Positions 40,907 to 50,566 of a stretch of 64,000 bases of DNA are shown here, one piece after another. How positions within the stretch are numbered: the first letter of the stretch is position 1; the number at the start of each line of letters is the position of its first letter. Under the pieces are notes generated by a model, which saw only the letters and a program-made list of their open reading frames with translations, was not told the origin of the DNA and ran no database searches. Source of the DNA: Flavobacterium limicola (lineage in GTDB: Bacteria; Bacteroidota; Bacteroidia; Flavobacteriales; Flavobacteriaceae); NCBI RefSeq assembly GCF_003634755.1, contig NZ_RBXA01000001.1, positions 1,302,001-1,366,000 of the forward strand, given 5' to 3'. A program made the translations under genes and the position numbers.

Positions 40907-40914
40907 TACTTTTG
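40907..40914 (+). promoter_or_regulatory. Candidate -7 element for valS
   Basis: TACTTTTG fits TAnnTTTG about 120 bases before the valS start; the expected -33 position reads TTTT. Confidence 0.4.
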
Positions 40915-41032
40915 TTCCAGATTACAATTACAAATATCAGACCAAAGTCTAAAAGGTTATTTGCTGATTTGGTTAACCAATAAACTGAACCGACAAATAA
41001 TTGAATTTAACGATTAAATGATCCACAATAAA

Positions 41033-43666
41033 ATGACAATTCCTGCACAATTTGACGCTAAAACTATTGAGAATAAGTGGTATGACTACTGGATGAAAAA
41101 TAATTATTTTCACTCGGAACCAGATCATAGAACGCCATATACCATTGTAATTCCACCACCAAATGTGACTGGGGTTTTGCACATGGGACACATGTTGAAC
41201 AATACGATTCAAGATGTATTAATTCGAAGAGCGCGTCTCAAGGGATTCAATGCATGCTGGGTTCCAGGAACGGATCACGCCTCAATTGCAACAGAAGCCA
41301 AAGTTGTAGCCAAATTAAAAGCAGAAGGAATCAATAAAAATGATTTGACGCGCGAAGAATTTTTGGCACATGCATGGGAATGGACAGACAAATATGGTGG
41401 TGTAATTTTAGACCAATTAAAAAAACTGGGAGCTTCATGTGATTGGGAGCGAACTAAGTTTACAATGGATCCTGATATGTCAGCATCAGTAATTCGTTCT
41501 TTTGTAGATTTATACAACAAAGGGCTGATTTATCGCGGATACCGAATGGTAAACTGGGATCCGGAAGCTAAAACGACTTTGTCTGATGAAGAAGTAATTT
41601 ATGAAGAACAACAAGGAAAACTCTATTTCTTAAAATATAAAATCGAAGGAACTGAAGACTTTCTGACGATTGCTACTACTCGCCCAGAAACTATTTTTGG
41701 AGATACCGCAATTTGTATCAATCCAAATGACGAACGTTTTGCCCATTTGAAAGGCAAAAAAGCGATTGTTCCTATCTGCGGAAGGGTTATTCCAATTATT
41801 GAAGATGAATATGTTGATATCGAATTTGGAACTGGTTGTTTGAAAGTAACGCCTGCTCACGATATGAATGATAAGACTTTAGGCGAAAAACATAATTTGG
41901 AAATTATTGATATTTTCAACGAAGATGCTACGCTGAATAGTTTTGGATTGCAATATCAAGGACAAGATCGTTTTGTAGTTCGTGAAGCAATTGCCAAAGA
42001 ATTAGAAACTATTGGAGCTTTAGCAAAAACAGAAACACACTTGAATAAAGTTGGAACTTCTGAAAGAACGAAAGCCGTAATCGAGCCACGTTTGTCAGAC
42101 CAATGGTTCTTGAAAATGGAAGATTTGGTAAAACCGGCAATCAAATCGGTTTTGGAAGATAGTGAAATCAAATTGCATCCAGCACGTTTTAATAATACGT
42201 ACGCACATTGGTTAAATAACATTCGCGATTGGAATATTTCCCGTCAATTATGGTGGGGACAACAAATTCCTGCTTATTTCTACGGAGACGGAAAAGAAGA
42301 TTTCGTTGTTGCTGAAAATATTGATGATGCCTTAAAGTTAGCGAGAGAGAAAACTTTAAACCTTAAACTTGAAACAAAAGATTTAAAACAAGATGTTGAT
42401 GCTCTTGATACTTGGTTTTCGTCTTGGCTTTGGCCAATGTCTGTTTTTGGGGGAATTATGGATCCCGAAAGCAAAGATTTTAAATACTATTATCCAACAA
42501 ATGATTTAGTAACCGGTCCGGATATTTTGTTTTTCTGGGTGGCGAGAATGATTATTGCAGGATATGAATACACAGGCAAAAAACCATTTACCAATGTATA
42601 TTTGACTGGTTTGGTTCGGGACAAACAAAGACGCAAAATGTCTAAATCATTAGGAAATTCACCTGATCCTTTAGATTTAATTGAAAAATTTGGTGCCGAT
42701 GGAGTTCGTGTTGGATTGCTGTTAAGCGCTTCTGCAGGAAACGACATTATGTTTGATGAAGAATTGTGCAACCAAGGAAAAGCATTTACCAATAAAATCT
42801 GGAATGCTTTTAAACTAATAAAAGGTTGGGAAGTTTCGGATACAATTTCGCAACCTGAATCCTCAAAAGTAGCGATTGAATGGTATGAAGCCAAATTGCA
42901 ACAAACACTTCTAGAAATTGAAGACAATTTCGATAAATACAGAATTTCCGATGCGTTGATGGCAATTTACAAATTGGTTTGGGACGATTTCTGTTCTTGG
43001 TTCCTTGAAATGATAAAACCGGCATACCAACAGCCAATTGACAGCGTAACTTTGGCGAAAGCCATAGAAATGCTGGAAAATAATATGAAATTGTTGCATC
43101 CGTTTATGCCGTTTTTGACAGAGGAAATTTGGCAAATTCTTGCTAAAAGAAGTACAGAAGAAGCGTTAATCGTTTCGACTTGGCCAGAAATGAAACCGTT
43201 TAACGCAGCTTTAATTGCTGATTTTGACAATACAATTGAAGTAATATCTGGAATTAGAACGATTCGTAAAGACAAGAATATTCCGTTCAAAGATACCATC
43301 GAACTGAAAGTGGTAAACAATGATAAAGCTTCCACTTATTTTGATTCGGTTGTGACCAAATTAGGTAACATCACTTCATTAGAATATGTTTCGGATAAAG
43401 TAGACGGAGCATTGTCTTTCCGTGTAAAATCGAATGAATATTTTATTCCAATCACTGGAAACATTGATGTAGAAGCCGAGATTTCTAAACTTACGGCTGA
43501 ATTGGTGTACACGCAAGGTTTCTTGAAATCAGTTCAAAACAAACTGGCAAATGAGAAATTTGTAGCTGGTGCGCCAGAGAAAGTTCTGGCAAACGAAAGA
43601 CAAAAAGAAGCGGATGCTTTAGCAAAAATTGAAACTATCGAACACAGTTTGGCAGGTTTGAAGTAA
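41033..43666 (+). CDS. valS: Valyl-tRNA synthetase
   Basis: A 877-residue class I synthetase charging tRNA-Val. Motifs are IPPPNVTGVLHMGHMLNNT (HIGH region), ATTRPETIFGDTA in the editing domain, NISRQLWWGQQIPAY, and KMSKSLGNSPDPLDLI. A C-terminal coiled-coil arm (residues ~810-877) is present, so the protein is full length. I start at the ATG at 41033 (MTIPAQFDAKTIENKWYDYW), the usual family start; an in-frame ATG at 41018 would add five residues. Confidence 0.97.
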   Translation: MTIPAQFDAKTIENKWYDYWMKNNYFHSEPDHRTPYTIVIPPPNVTGVLHMGHMLNNTIQDVLIRRARLKGFNACWVPGTDHASIATEAKVVAKLKAEGINKNDLTREEFLAHAWEWTDKYGGVILDQLKKLGASCDWERTKFTMDPDMSASVIRSFVDLYNKGLIYRGYRMVNWDPEAKTTLSDEEVIYEEQQGKLYFLKYKIEGTEDFLTIATTRPETIFGDTAICINPNDERFAHLKGKKAIVPICGRVIPIIEDEYVDIEFGTGCLKVTPAHDMNDKTLGEKHNLEIIDIFNEDATLNSFGLQYQGQDRFVVREAIAKELETIGALAKTETHLNKVGTSERTKAVIEPRLSDQWFLKMEDLVKPAIKSVLEDSEIKLHPARFNNTYAHWLNNIRDWNISRQLWWGQQIPAYFYGDGKEDFVVAENIDDALKLAREKTLNLKLETKDLKQDVDALDTWFSSWLWPMSVFGGIMDPESKDFKYYYPTNDLVTGPDILFFWVARMIIAGYEYTGKKPFTNVYLTGLVRDKQRRKMSKSLGNSPDPLDLIEKFGADGVRVGLLLSASAGNDIMFDEELCNQGKAFTNKIWNAFKLIKGWEVSDTISQPESSKVAIEWYEAKLQQTLLEIEDNFDKYRISDALMAIYKLVWDDFCSWFLEMIKPAYQQPIDSVTLAKAIEMLENNMKLLHPFMPFLTEEIWQILAKRSTEEALIVSTWPEMKPFNAALIADFDNTIEVISGIRTIRKDKNIPFKDTIELKVVNNDKASTYFDSVVTKLGNITSLEYVSDKVDGALSFRVKSNEYFIPITGNIDVEAEISKLTAELVYTQGFLKSVQNKLANEKFVAGAPEKVLANERQKEADALAKIETIEHSLAGLK

Positions 43667-43691
43667 GAGTTAAGTTCTTTCAGAAATATAG

Positions 43692-43729
43692 AATCCCATT
43701 TCCTGTCAAAAAGGAAATGGGATTTTTTT
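43692..43729 (+). terminator. Intrinsic terminator after valS
   Basis: AATCCCATTTCCT pairs with AGGAAATGGGATT around a 7-base loop, followed by a T tract. Confidence 0.92.
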
Positions 43730-43741
43730 ATTTAAATAACA

Positions 43742-43790
43742 AAAACTTTTTCTGCTTTTCAAAAAAATGAAAGTAGCAGAAAAAGTTTTA
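43742..43790 (-). terminator. Terminator after the TonB-dependent receptor gene
   Basis: The arms AAAACTTTTTCTGC and GCAGAAAAAGTTTT pair perfectly about 25 bases past the receptor stop on the minus strand, with a longer AT-rich loop. Confidence 0.75.
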
Positions 43791-43816
43791 GATGAAATAA
43801 AACCAAACTTAGGTTT

Positions 43817-46135
43817 TTAGAATTTATACTTCAAGCTTGTCAATACTTGACGTGGAGCGATTGGATTTACACTGTAATTTTCGTGTACCGTGTAATTCAA
43901 CTCATTTGTCACATTAGATAATTTACACAATATGGAGAATTTTTTCCATTCATAACCTGCCGAAACATCAATTGTTGTGTATCCTTCTAAAGGAATGTCA
44001 CGGTCTTCAATAGTCACAGTATATGTTTTTGGAGTAGTTACAGGTTTGTTTTCTGTCCATACATAACGGTCATTCCAACCTCCTGTGCGGTCACCAATAT
44101 AGTTTCCGATAGCTCCAAAAGTTAGTCCTTTTAATTTCCCGCTAGGCAATTTGTAGAAAAAACTCAAATTAGCTGTGTGCTTTGGTGTTCTTGCTAAAAT
44201 ATCGCCTACTACAAGACTTCCGCTTGTCCCTGATGATTTAGAAATTTTGGTTTCGTTGAAGCTATATCCAGCAATGATGTTCAAACCCAGTGTTGGTTTT
44301 GCTGTAACATCTATCTCAATTCCTTTTCCTTTTGTTCCCCCTACCAGTTCTTTTAAATTGGTATTTACATTAGGTGTTACACCATCAGCCGCAAACAAAA
44401 CAGTTTGAGCTAAATTATTGTTTGAGATTTGATATGCTGTTACATTGGTACTCAAAATACCTTTCCAAAAATCTTTTTTGATACCCACTTCATGTTGATC
44501 TATTATAGAAGGATCTAATGGTTGTAAATCTACTGTTGTTCCTGTGTTTGGAGTAAATGAGTTCGAGTAGCTGGCGAACAATGACAAATCTTTATTTGGT
44601 TGAATTACCAGTCCTGCTTTTGGAGAATAAGCTCTGTTCAAAGTTTTAGTTCCCGTTGTAGGAATTGCATTTTCAAGCGTTGTTGTAATCGTGTCAACAC
44701 CATTTACTTTTCCTATTACCTCTTTAGAGGTTGTAACCTCACTTTCTTGCCATGACCAACGCAGTCCTGCTAAAACCTTTACATAATCAGTAATCGAAAT
44801 TAAATCTTGTGCATATACTCCAAAACGTTGCGTATCTGTAGTAGCCAGTTGTGTGGCTCGAGTTGGATACGGTGCTGTTAAGCTTTGTGTGCTGTAATCA
44901 TAATTGAATAGGTTTATGGCAGTTGCTTCAGTGGTTAAAGCCGTTGTGCCATTTGGATTGGCATAAAAGCCAAAAGTATAACTTGGTGCCATAGAATTTT
45001 CATAGTCAACACCTGTAAATATTTGGTGTTTGATGCTTCCAGTGTTGAAGGTTCCTTGTAAACTCAGTTGGTCTCCAAATATTTTTTCGGAAGCATCAGC
45101 TTGTGTCAAGCCACGTTTCCAATTCCCGTTCACATCAATCGAGCTTAACTGTGCAGTCGATTTTTGAGTTCTGTTGTAAGACTGAAAAGAAGAATTAAAA
45201 CTTAATTTCCAGTTGCTGTTGAAATCATGATTGACGAACACTGAAGCACTGGATGATTTTGTTTTACCAGTTGACCAGAGTGCGCCATAATAGGTGTTTC
45301 GGGGTAAATCTAAAATGGTTTTTCCAATGATTCCAGTACCAAAATCAGGAGTCCAATCGGCACTTAAATAGTCACCTTGTACCGTAATTTGCGTTTTATC
45401 GCTTACATTAAAGAGGAATGAAGGATTTACATAAATACGCTCATTTTTGACAAAATCTCTAAAGCTTTCTGAGTTTTCGTAAGAAGCATTAAATCGATAA
45501 GCAATATGTTTATTCAAAGGGCCATAAAAATCAATCGATGGTTTGTAGTAGGAATAACTACCTGCTTGCATGGTAATTTCGCCACCGCTCTTGAAAGAAG
45601 GAGTTTTAGTAACTAAATTTAAGATTCCTCCCGGAGCAACGTTTCCATACAGTAAGGCTGAACCACCTTTAAGAAATTCCACTTTTTCTAAACCTGAAAT
45701 TTCAGGAATAGAACCTGCGTTGTAACGAAAACCATTTTTAAACATATTGTTAGCTGACATATCGTAACCTCTTGAGAAAAACGATTCTTGAGCGCCACCA
45801 CGTGCAGAACCTACATAAATACCATTGGCATTTTTGATTACTTCACTTAGGCGGATGGCTTGTTGTTGCTCGATAATTTCAGCTCCAATAACTTGTACGC
45901 TTTGTGGAGTATCCATTGGTTTTAATCCTGATCGTAAGGCTGAAACTGGTTTTTTCTCTTTGTTGGATGTAATTATAACTTCTTTAAGTACTCCTCCTTT
46001 TTTATTTTTTATGGTATCCGTTATGGATTCGAAAGGATCTTCAAAATTTTTATCGTCAGATGGATTTACTGATTCTTGTGCTAAACAAGTTAAACTAAAT
46101 AAAAGTGTTAATGTAGGAAGGAAAATATATTTCAT
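43817..46135 (-). CDS. TonB-dependent siderophore receptor
   Basis: A 772-residue outer-membrane receptor for ferric siderophores, energised by TonB. A signal peptide (LPTLTLLFSLTCLAQ) is followed by a plug domain (MDTPQSVQVIGAEIIEQQQA to EKVEFLKGGSALLYGNVAPG) and a ~22-stranded barrel ending in LTSLKYKF. Unlike the 53537 receptor it lacks a carboxypeptidase-like N-terminal domain. The promoter has a perfect -33/-7 pair and two TTATTT-type boxes, pointing to iron control. The ApbE operon ends 450 bases upstream on the same strand, but the receptor has its own promoter. Confidence 0.93.
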   Translation of the reverse strand: MKYIFLPTLTLLFSLTCLAQESVNPSDDKNFEDPFESITDTIKNKKGGVLKEVIITSNKEKKPVSALRSGLKPMDTPQSVQVIGAEIIEQQQAIRLSEVIKNANGIYVGSARGGAQESFFSRGYDMSANNMFKNGFRYNAGSIPEISGLEKVEFLKGGSALLYGNVAPGGILNLVTKTPSFKSGGEITMQAGSYSYYKPSIDFYGPLNKHIAYRFNASYENSESFRDFVKNERIYVNPSFLFNVSDKTQITVQGDYLSADWTPDFGTGIIGKTILDLPRNTYYGALWSTGKTKSSSASVFVNHDFNSNWKLSFNSSFQSYNRTQKSTAQLSSIDVNGNWKRGLTQADASEKIFGDQLSLQGTFNTGSIKHQIFTGVDYENSMAPSYTFGFYANPNGTTALTTEATAINLFNYDYSTQSLTAPYPTRATQLATTDTQRFGVYAQDLISITDYVKVLAGLRWSWQESEVTTSKEVIGKVNGVDTITTTLENAIPTTGTKTLNRAYSPKAGLVIQPNKDLSLFASYSNSFTPNTGTTVDLQPLDPSIIDQHEVGIKKDFWKGILSTNVTAYQISNNNLAQTVLFAADGVTPNVNTNLKELVGGTKGKGIEIDVTAKPTLGLNIIAGYSFNETKISKSSGTSGSLVVGDILARTPKHTANLSFFYKLPSGKLKGLTFGAIGNYIGDRTGGWNDRYVWTENKPVTTPKTYTVTIEDRDIPLEGYTTIDVSAGYEWKKFSILCKLSNVTNELNYTVHENYSVNPIAPRQVLTSLKYKF

Positions 46136-46141
46136 GAGTGT

Positions 46142-46165
46142 TTATTTGGAATAATTAAAAATAAC
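46142..46165 (-). promoter_or_regulatory. Candidate Fur-type iron box, receptor 43817 (proximal)
   Basis: The plus-strand reading TTATTTGGAATAATTAAAA (plus ATAAC) lies between the -7 element and the ATG. It aligns with boxes at 52117 and 55935. The regulator is inferred, not seen. Confidence 0.55.
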
Positions 46166-46169
46166 GATG

Positions 46170-46200
46170 CAAATATAAAACCCAAGTTTGGTTTGACAAA
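46170..46200 (-). promoter_or_regulatory. Promoter of the TonB receptor 43817
   Basis: On the minus strand TTTG (46197-46200), exactly 19 bases, then TATATTTG (46170-46177): a perfect match to the Bacteroidetes sigma consensus, 35 bases before the ATG. Confidence 0.8.
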
Positions 46201-46202
46201 AC

Positions 46203-46229
46203 TTATTTAGATTAAATATTAATAATAAT
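46203..46229 (-). promoter_or_regulatory. Candidate iron box, receptor 43817 (distal)
   Basis: TTATTTAGATTAAATATTAA followed by TAATAAT lies directly upstream of the -33 element and closely resembles the box at 55993 upstream of the other receptor. Confidence 0.5.
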
Positions 46230-46592
46230 TTATTTTTTACTTAACTTATTATAGTTTAGTAATTTGTGTTTATTTAAAACAGTAGTTTTTAAAATAAAAC
46301 ATGCTTTTTGAGAACTTTGTCTAGTGTTTTTTGGTTGTTTTGACTTCTAGATTTTGAAAATTCTTCTCCAAAAAGACTATGAATATCTTTTATGTTAATT
46401 TTTGTTAAAGGAGTAATCCAAATAAGAGCGCTGTGTGTTGCTGTTTTGGTGCTACAGATTTTTGATAGTAAACTCTGATTTGTAAAATTTGAATCAAAGA
46501 AGGAGTATTAGAATTAATCTTTCCTGACCACAAATAGGAAGTTTATCTTTGTGGAGCTAGTATTTAATTTCGGTAGTTTAAGCTAGGAAGAA

Positions 46593-47588
46593 TTAAAGTC
46601 GTACCTTAAATTTCTTGGTTCGGAAGTTTTTTGATTTTATCACTTTTCCATCATCGGTAATCATGATGCAGCTATAATCAGCGTATTTGTTGAGTAAAAG
46701 AAGCCCAGCTGTTTTTCCTAAAACCATTAACGAAGTACTCAAACCGTTCGCCGTTTCAGCATTCGGTCCAAAAACTGTTACGCTACACAAGCCTGTAGCG
46801 GGATAACCCGTTGCTGGATTAATAATATGCGAATAGCGTTTCCCATTAAAAATAACAAATTTCTCATAGCTGCCCGAAGTGGTTACCGCATCTTGTTTTA
46901 ATGGAACAACCGCCAGAAGTTTTTCAGGATGAAAGGGATTCGTAATTCCAATATTCCAAGGTTTTCCATTGGGCTGTTTCCCCCAAGTGCTCATATCTCC
47001 TGAACCGTTTATAATTCCGGCTTCAACGCCTTTTGCAAGCATCATATCGCGGCATTTATCGGTGGCATATCCTTCTCCTAAAGCGCCAAAACCAATTTTC
47101 ATCCCTTTTAGTTTCAGAAAAATGGTGGATTGAACGCTATCCAAGATTATATTTTTGTAGCCCACTTTTTCAACTGATTTCTGAATGGCTTCGGCCGAAG
47201 GCATTTGTGTCATGTAACCATCAAATTTCCAGATTTTATCCATTGCCGCAAAACTGATGTCAAAACCACCATTCGTCACTTCAGAAAACCGAATCGCTCT
47301 TTGCGTTAATTCAAAAACTTCTTTATCCACTTTCACTGGCCGAATACCTGCATTTTGGTTCACTTCAGAAACCTGTGAGTCTGGTTTCCAATCGGAAATT
47401 AAATTTTCGATTCGGGTAATTTCATTAATAACTGCATCTATGTTTTGTTCTGCCGATAATGAATCTTTGTCAACGATGGAAATGTCAAATCGACCGCCCA
47501 TAAGTAAGCTGGTTCTTTTTCGTAAGACTTGGCTGTGGCTTGTGAAAGCGCAAATTAGTAAAAGGAAAAACAGGAATTGGAATTTCAT
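46593..47588 (-). CDS. apbE: ApbE, FAD:protein FMN transferase
   Basis: A 331-residue exported enzyme (signal peptide MKFQFLFFLLLICAFTSHSQ) that covalently attaches FMN from FAD to Thr/Ser residues of extracytosolic proteins. Family landmarks are LMGGRFDISIVDKD, GGFDISFAAMDKIWKFDG, KIGFGALGEGYATDKCRDMM, NGSGDMSTWGKQP and the metal-site region YSHIINPATGYPATGL. I start at 47588 because the longer frame to 47657 translates a palindromic repeat (47605-47688). It is last in the operon after the PepSY-flavodoxin and DUF2271 genes, the latter carrying a candidate flavinylation motif. Confidence 0.93.
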   Translation of the reverse strand: MKFQFLFFLLLICAFTSHSQVLRKRTSLLMGGRFDISIVDKDSLSAEQNIDAVINEITRIENLISDWKPDSQVSEVNQNAGIRPVKVDKEVFELTQRAIRFSEVTNGGFDISFAAMDKIWKFDGYMTQMPSAEAIQKSVEKVGYKNIILDSVQSTIFLKLKGMKIGFGALGEGYATDKCRDMMLAKGVEAGIINGSGDMSTWGKQPNGKPWNIGITNPFHPEKLLAVVPLKQDAVTTSGSYEKFVIFNGKRYSHIINPATGYPATGLCSVTVFGPNAETANGLSTSLMVLGKTAGLLLLNKYADYSCIMITDDGKVIKSKNFRTKKFKVRL

Positions 47589-47604
47589 AATAAAAGTATC
47601 AGTA

Positions 47605-47688
47605 GTGATTGCGAGGAACGAAGCAATCGTACTAGCATAAGGATATAAGTTGAGCAACTAATGTGATTGCTTCGTTCTTCGCAATGAC
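47605..47688. repeat. Palindromic hairpin of the GTCATTGCGAG dispersed family
   Basis: The left arm, 47605-47628 (GTGATTGCGAGGAACGAAGC plus AATC), and the right arm, 47665-47688, are reverse complements at 22 of 24 positions with 36 bases between. This sequence type is found scattered in many bacterial genomes. Here it fills the gap between the PepSY-flavodoxin gene and apbE. Confidence 0.9.
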
Positions 47689-47705
47689 AAAATAACATAA
47701 ATCCA

Positions 47706-49904
47706 CTAATAACAATCCGTCAGCACTTGACCATTAGATTTGTAGTCAGCAATTCCTTTGCTAGTTTTGTCAAGGCAAAGTATATTAAGAACAGCTTCTA
47801 CATCCTTTTGCATCGCAAGCGAACCGCAAATCATTACAACGCCTTCTTGTGTTAGTAAATCCAAGAAAAAATCAGCGTCACGTTTAATCAAATCCATAAC
47901 ATAATTATGGTTTTCTTCACGGGATAAAGCCAAATGAAAACTTTGTAGTTGCTGTTTCTGAATCATTTCAGCAGCAAATTTTTCATACCCTAAAACAGTT
48001 TCAGTTGCTTTTCGAAAGCCACAATACAGATGAATTTCGGTTTTTTTCTTGTTTTGTTCCATCATTCCCAGGAACGGAGCAATTCCTGTTCCATTTGAAA
48101 TCAACGCTACTTTGGATTCTTTTTTCGGAAAATGAAAAGTCTTGTTCTTAATGATTCGCGCTTTGAAAACAGAACTTGGTTCTGCATTATATAGATAGCC
48201 TGAACCTAACCCTGAAGGATGTAATTTCACGACTAATTGTATGTTGCCGTTATGATTCCCTATAGAGTAGAGCCGCTCTTGGTTATCGTTTGCTGGATAA
48301 ATAGCTAATAGGTCACCCGAAGTAAATGTAGCACTCCTGCTAGTGCGTAATGTGAGCAAAAAGGTATGTTCCGTATCAGATATGGCAGTTTTATCAAGTA
48401 CCGTCATTTTTTCCAAATCTTTCGGGATTTCATTGTATAAAGATGGAGTCGCCGAAAGTGGAATTCCTGTTTTGGCACTCCATAATTTCACCCAACCTAC
48501 AAATTCTTCTGCAGATTTGTCGTTTACGGTTTGTAATTCTAAAAAACGTTCCACCCAATTTTGTTTTGCTAACAACACATCAATTTCCTGCGCATAACCA
48601 CAAAAATCAGGATACGCTTTCGACCCAAAACCTACTACAGAAACATTGATTTTTTGCTGTTGTTCCGTTTTGTTGATTAGCAAAATAAATTTGCTCGCAT
48701 TAGATGGTGCATCTCCTAATCCGTGGGTTGAAGTAAATACGATAAGATGTTTTGCTTTCGGAAAAACCGAATAATTATTCAGTTCAGTAAGGAAGACTTT
48801 TTCTCCGTGCGCAAGCAATTGCTTCTGAATCGCATTGGCAAAAAGGAGCGTGCTTCCATTCTCGGAACCTACCAACAATATGAATGTGCTTTCTTGAGCT
48901 TTGTATTTGTTTTTAATGCGACTCGCTCTTCGTTTTAGCGTCATGGCAAAACCCGAGTAGATAAAAAAGAGAATATTTAAACTTGCTATTCCTAAAATTA
49001 TCGCCCATAAAATACTGCTGCGACCGGTATGTAAATCAAGACTCAAATTTGATGCTAAAGTTTGTAGTGGAAAAGGAGTTTCACTTACAATTGCTCCGGT
49101 AATTTGGTTGACTTCGATTTCTCTGTCTTTTAATGTGATGATATAATATTCTTCGGGATCATCTGAAAATGGGAATTCAATTTTTTGAACATCAGCCAGA
49201 AGCGTGTTTTTAAAAACAGAAATAGCAGTGCCTTTTTTGGGAATAGGAGTAGTTGCAACCGTTTCGGTTTTTTCTTCTGAATCTGTTTTTTCAAGGAAAA
49301 AATTAAACTTTTCCAGAGTTAAATAGGTTCCCGAAAGTGCAATAATCAGAATTGGAATCAGCGATAAACGGCCTAAAAAAATATGGTAATATTGAGCGAA
49401 ATTTTCTTTTACAATTTTAGAAAACAAACTGCGCAGACTTCTTTGTCGGTTGAGTATCAAAGCAAAACCCGAAATGGAAATCAATACTAACAAAAAGGAA
49501 ACAAAGCCCACAATAAAACGCCCGGTTTCTTTAAGGAATAAAGAGCGATGGAGCGCTGTGGTCCATTGTATAAACTCACTTTTTTTGATGGGTTCTCCCA
49601 GTATTTTTCCAGTTCTTGCGTCAATATAGGCATTGACATCATTGTCTTCCTGGTCGATACCTTGCAGGGTTACAAATTGATTGTGGTTTACACTCAATTC
49701 GGTTATTTCAGGATAGGTTTTGCGTAATATTGGCAAAGTTTCTCCAAGGGTTATTTTATCGAAATTTTCTACTTTATATGGCGGTGTTTTCTCTTGTATG
49801 GCATCGACTGCGAGGATGACACCAGTTACGGATGCCAAAACTAAAAATGCAGCAGAAAATACAGCCAAAGCCAAGTGTGCGTAACGCCAAAAAGAAAGAG
49901 TCAT
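47706..49904 (-). CDS. PepSY membrane - flavodoxin - FNR fusion (NADPH-dependent transmembrane reductase)
   Basis: A 732-residue fusion. Residues 1-325 are a PepSY-TM unit with four helices (about 8-33, 128-150, 173-194 and 297-322) and histidines suited to haem ligation (YAHLALAV, ALHRSLF, YYHIFLGRL, DLHTGRSS). Residues ~340-475 are a flavodoxin domain (LLVGSENGSTLLFANAI, TSTHGLGDAPSNA). The rest is a ferredoxin-NADP reductase-like FAD/NADPH module with ERLYSIGNH and ALISNGTGIAPFLGMM. It should pass electrons from cytosolic NADPH to an acceptor outside the membrane. Neighbouring DUF2271 and ApbE suggest a flavoprotein acceptor. Confidence 0.9.
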   Translation of the reverse strand: MTLSFWRYAHLALAVFSAAFLVLASVTGVILAVDAIQEKTPPYKVENFDKITLGETLPILRKTYPEITELSVNHNQFVTLQGIDQEDNDVNAYIDARTGKILGEPIKKSEFIQWTTALHRSLFLKETGRFIVGFVSFLLVLISISGFALILNRQRSLRSLFSKIVKENFAQYYHIFLGRLSLIPILIIALSGTYLTLEKFNFFLEKTDSEEKTETVATTPIPKKGTAISVFKNTLLADVQKIEFPFSDDPEEYYIITLKDREIEVNQITGAIVSETPFPLQTLASNLSLDLHTGRSSILWAIILGIASLNILFFIYSGFAMTLKRRASRIKNKYKAQESTFILLVGSENGSTLLFANAIQKQLLAHGEKVFLTELNNYSVFPKAKHLIVFTSTHGLGDAPSNASKFILLINKTEQQQKINVSVVGFGSKAYPDFCGYAQEIDVLLAKQNWVERFLELQTVNDKSAEEFVGWVKLWSAKTGIPLSATPSLYNEIPKDLEKMTVLDKTAISDTEHTFLLTLRTSRSATFTSGDLLAIYPANDNQERLYSIGNHNGNIQLVVKLHPSGLGSGYLYNAEPSSVFKARIIKNKTFHFPKKESKVALISNGTGIAPFLGMMEQNKKKTEIHLYCGFRKATETVLGYEKFAAEMIQKQQLQSFHLALSREENHNYVMDLIKRDADFFLDLLTQEGVVMICGSLAMQKDVEAVLNILCLDKTSKGIADYKSNGQVLTDCY

Positions 49905-49918
49905 TTGTAATAAATTTT

Positions 49919-49977
49919 AACATATAAGTCATATAAGTTTTACGTTTTGTAAAAGCTTATATGACTTATTTGGTTTA
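49919..49977. repeat. Inverted-repeat element of the CATATAAGTCATATAAG family, copy 2
   Basis: The left arm CATATAAGTCATATAAG (from 49921) faces the right arm GCTTATATGACTTATTTGG with only about 10-15 bases between, so it could fold into a compact hairpin. It lies 18 bases past the DUF2271 stop. Confidence 0.85.
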
Positions 49978-49995
49978 ATGAAAAAGCTGTTTATT

Positions 49996-50478
49996 TTATA
50001 TTTTGTTTAATCTTACGTAGCGAATATAGTTTTTACCTTCTGTTTTTGCTGCAATTCCTTCAGTTGTAAGTGGAATCTCTAAATCAGTGGTGTAATATTT
50101 ATGATCTTCTACTGCAGTTTCAAAACGCAATTTAAATCCTTTGTTGATTTTAGCATCTTCAATTTCTATTGTGGTGATGCTGCGGTCACCACCAGTTACA
50201 GAAGCTCCTGTTTTTGCACTGATATTTTCTGGTTTTTTAGAATAGAATTTATGCCATTCTTTCAGGGTTTTATACCATTTTTTGTCGTCACCCATTACGT
50301 ATAATGTTTTTACATATTCGCCTTTTGCATTTACAAGTGAAACTACAATATAAGCGCCTTCGCCCATGTAGTTTGACATTTGGAGCATGCATTTGTATTT
50401 ACTTGTTTGTGCTGTCGCTTGAAAGGACAAAAGGAATAGAAACGCTATTGATAAACTGATTTTCAGGATTGATTTCAT
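49996..50478 (-). CDS. DUF2271 exported protein, candidate flavinylated electron carrier
   Basis: A 160-residue protein with a signal peptide (SIAFLFLLSFQATAQ) and a single DUF2271-like domain: MGEGAYIVVSLVNAKGEYVK, then YVMGDDKKWYKTLKEWHKFY. Residues 90-95, TGASVT, resemble the [S/T]GA[S/T]xT site at which ApbE attaches FMN in NqrC/RnfG-type FMN_bind domains. With apbE and a PepSY-flavodoxin reductase in the same operon, it is a good candidate for a covalently flavinylated periplasmic protein. The family link to DUF2271 is by resemblance, and flavinylation is inference. Confidence 0.8.
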   Translation of the reverse strand: MKSILKISLSIAFLFLLSFQATAQTSKYKCMLQMSNYMGEGAYIVVSLVNAKGEYVKTLYVMGDDKKWYKTLKEWHKFYSKKPENISAKTGASVTGGDRSITTIEIEDAKINKGFKLRFETAVEDHKYYTTDLEIPLTTEGIAAKTEGKNYIRYVRLNKI

Positions 50479-50566
50479 ATGTAGATAATATTTGTTTTTT
50501 AAAGGAATATGGTAGCGCCATTGTTTATTATTGTTTATGATTTTGTATCACGGCGATTTCATACTA

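Larger units (their letters stand above)
46136..46592. other. Intergenic region upstream of the siderophore receptor
   Basis: This 457-base gap contains the receptor promoter and two candidate iron boxes (46142-46229). The rest (46230-46592) is AT-rich with a start-less open frame on the minus strand (46289-46507) and a weak CCACAAA/TTTGTGG hairpin near 46540. Nothing else was supported. Confidence 0.6.

Noticed and set aside
46289..46507. A 72-codon minus-strand frame (ending QKTLDKVLKKHVLF) upstream of the siderophore receptor
   Set aside because: It has no start codon and no recognisable domain. It may be a gene remnant, but AT-rich lysine-rich frames of this length occur by chance.
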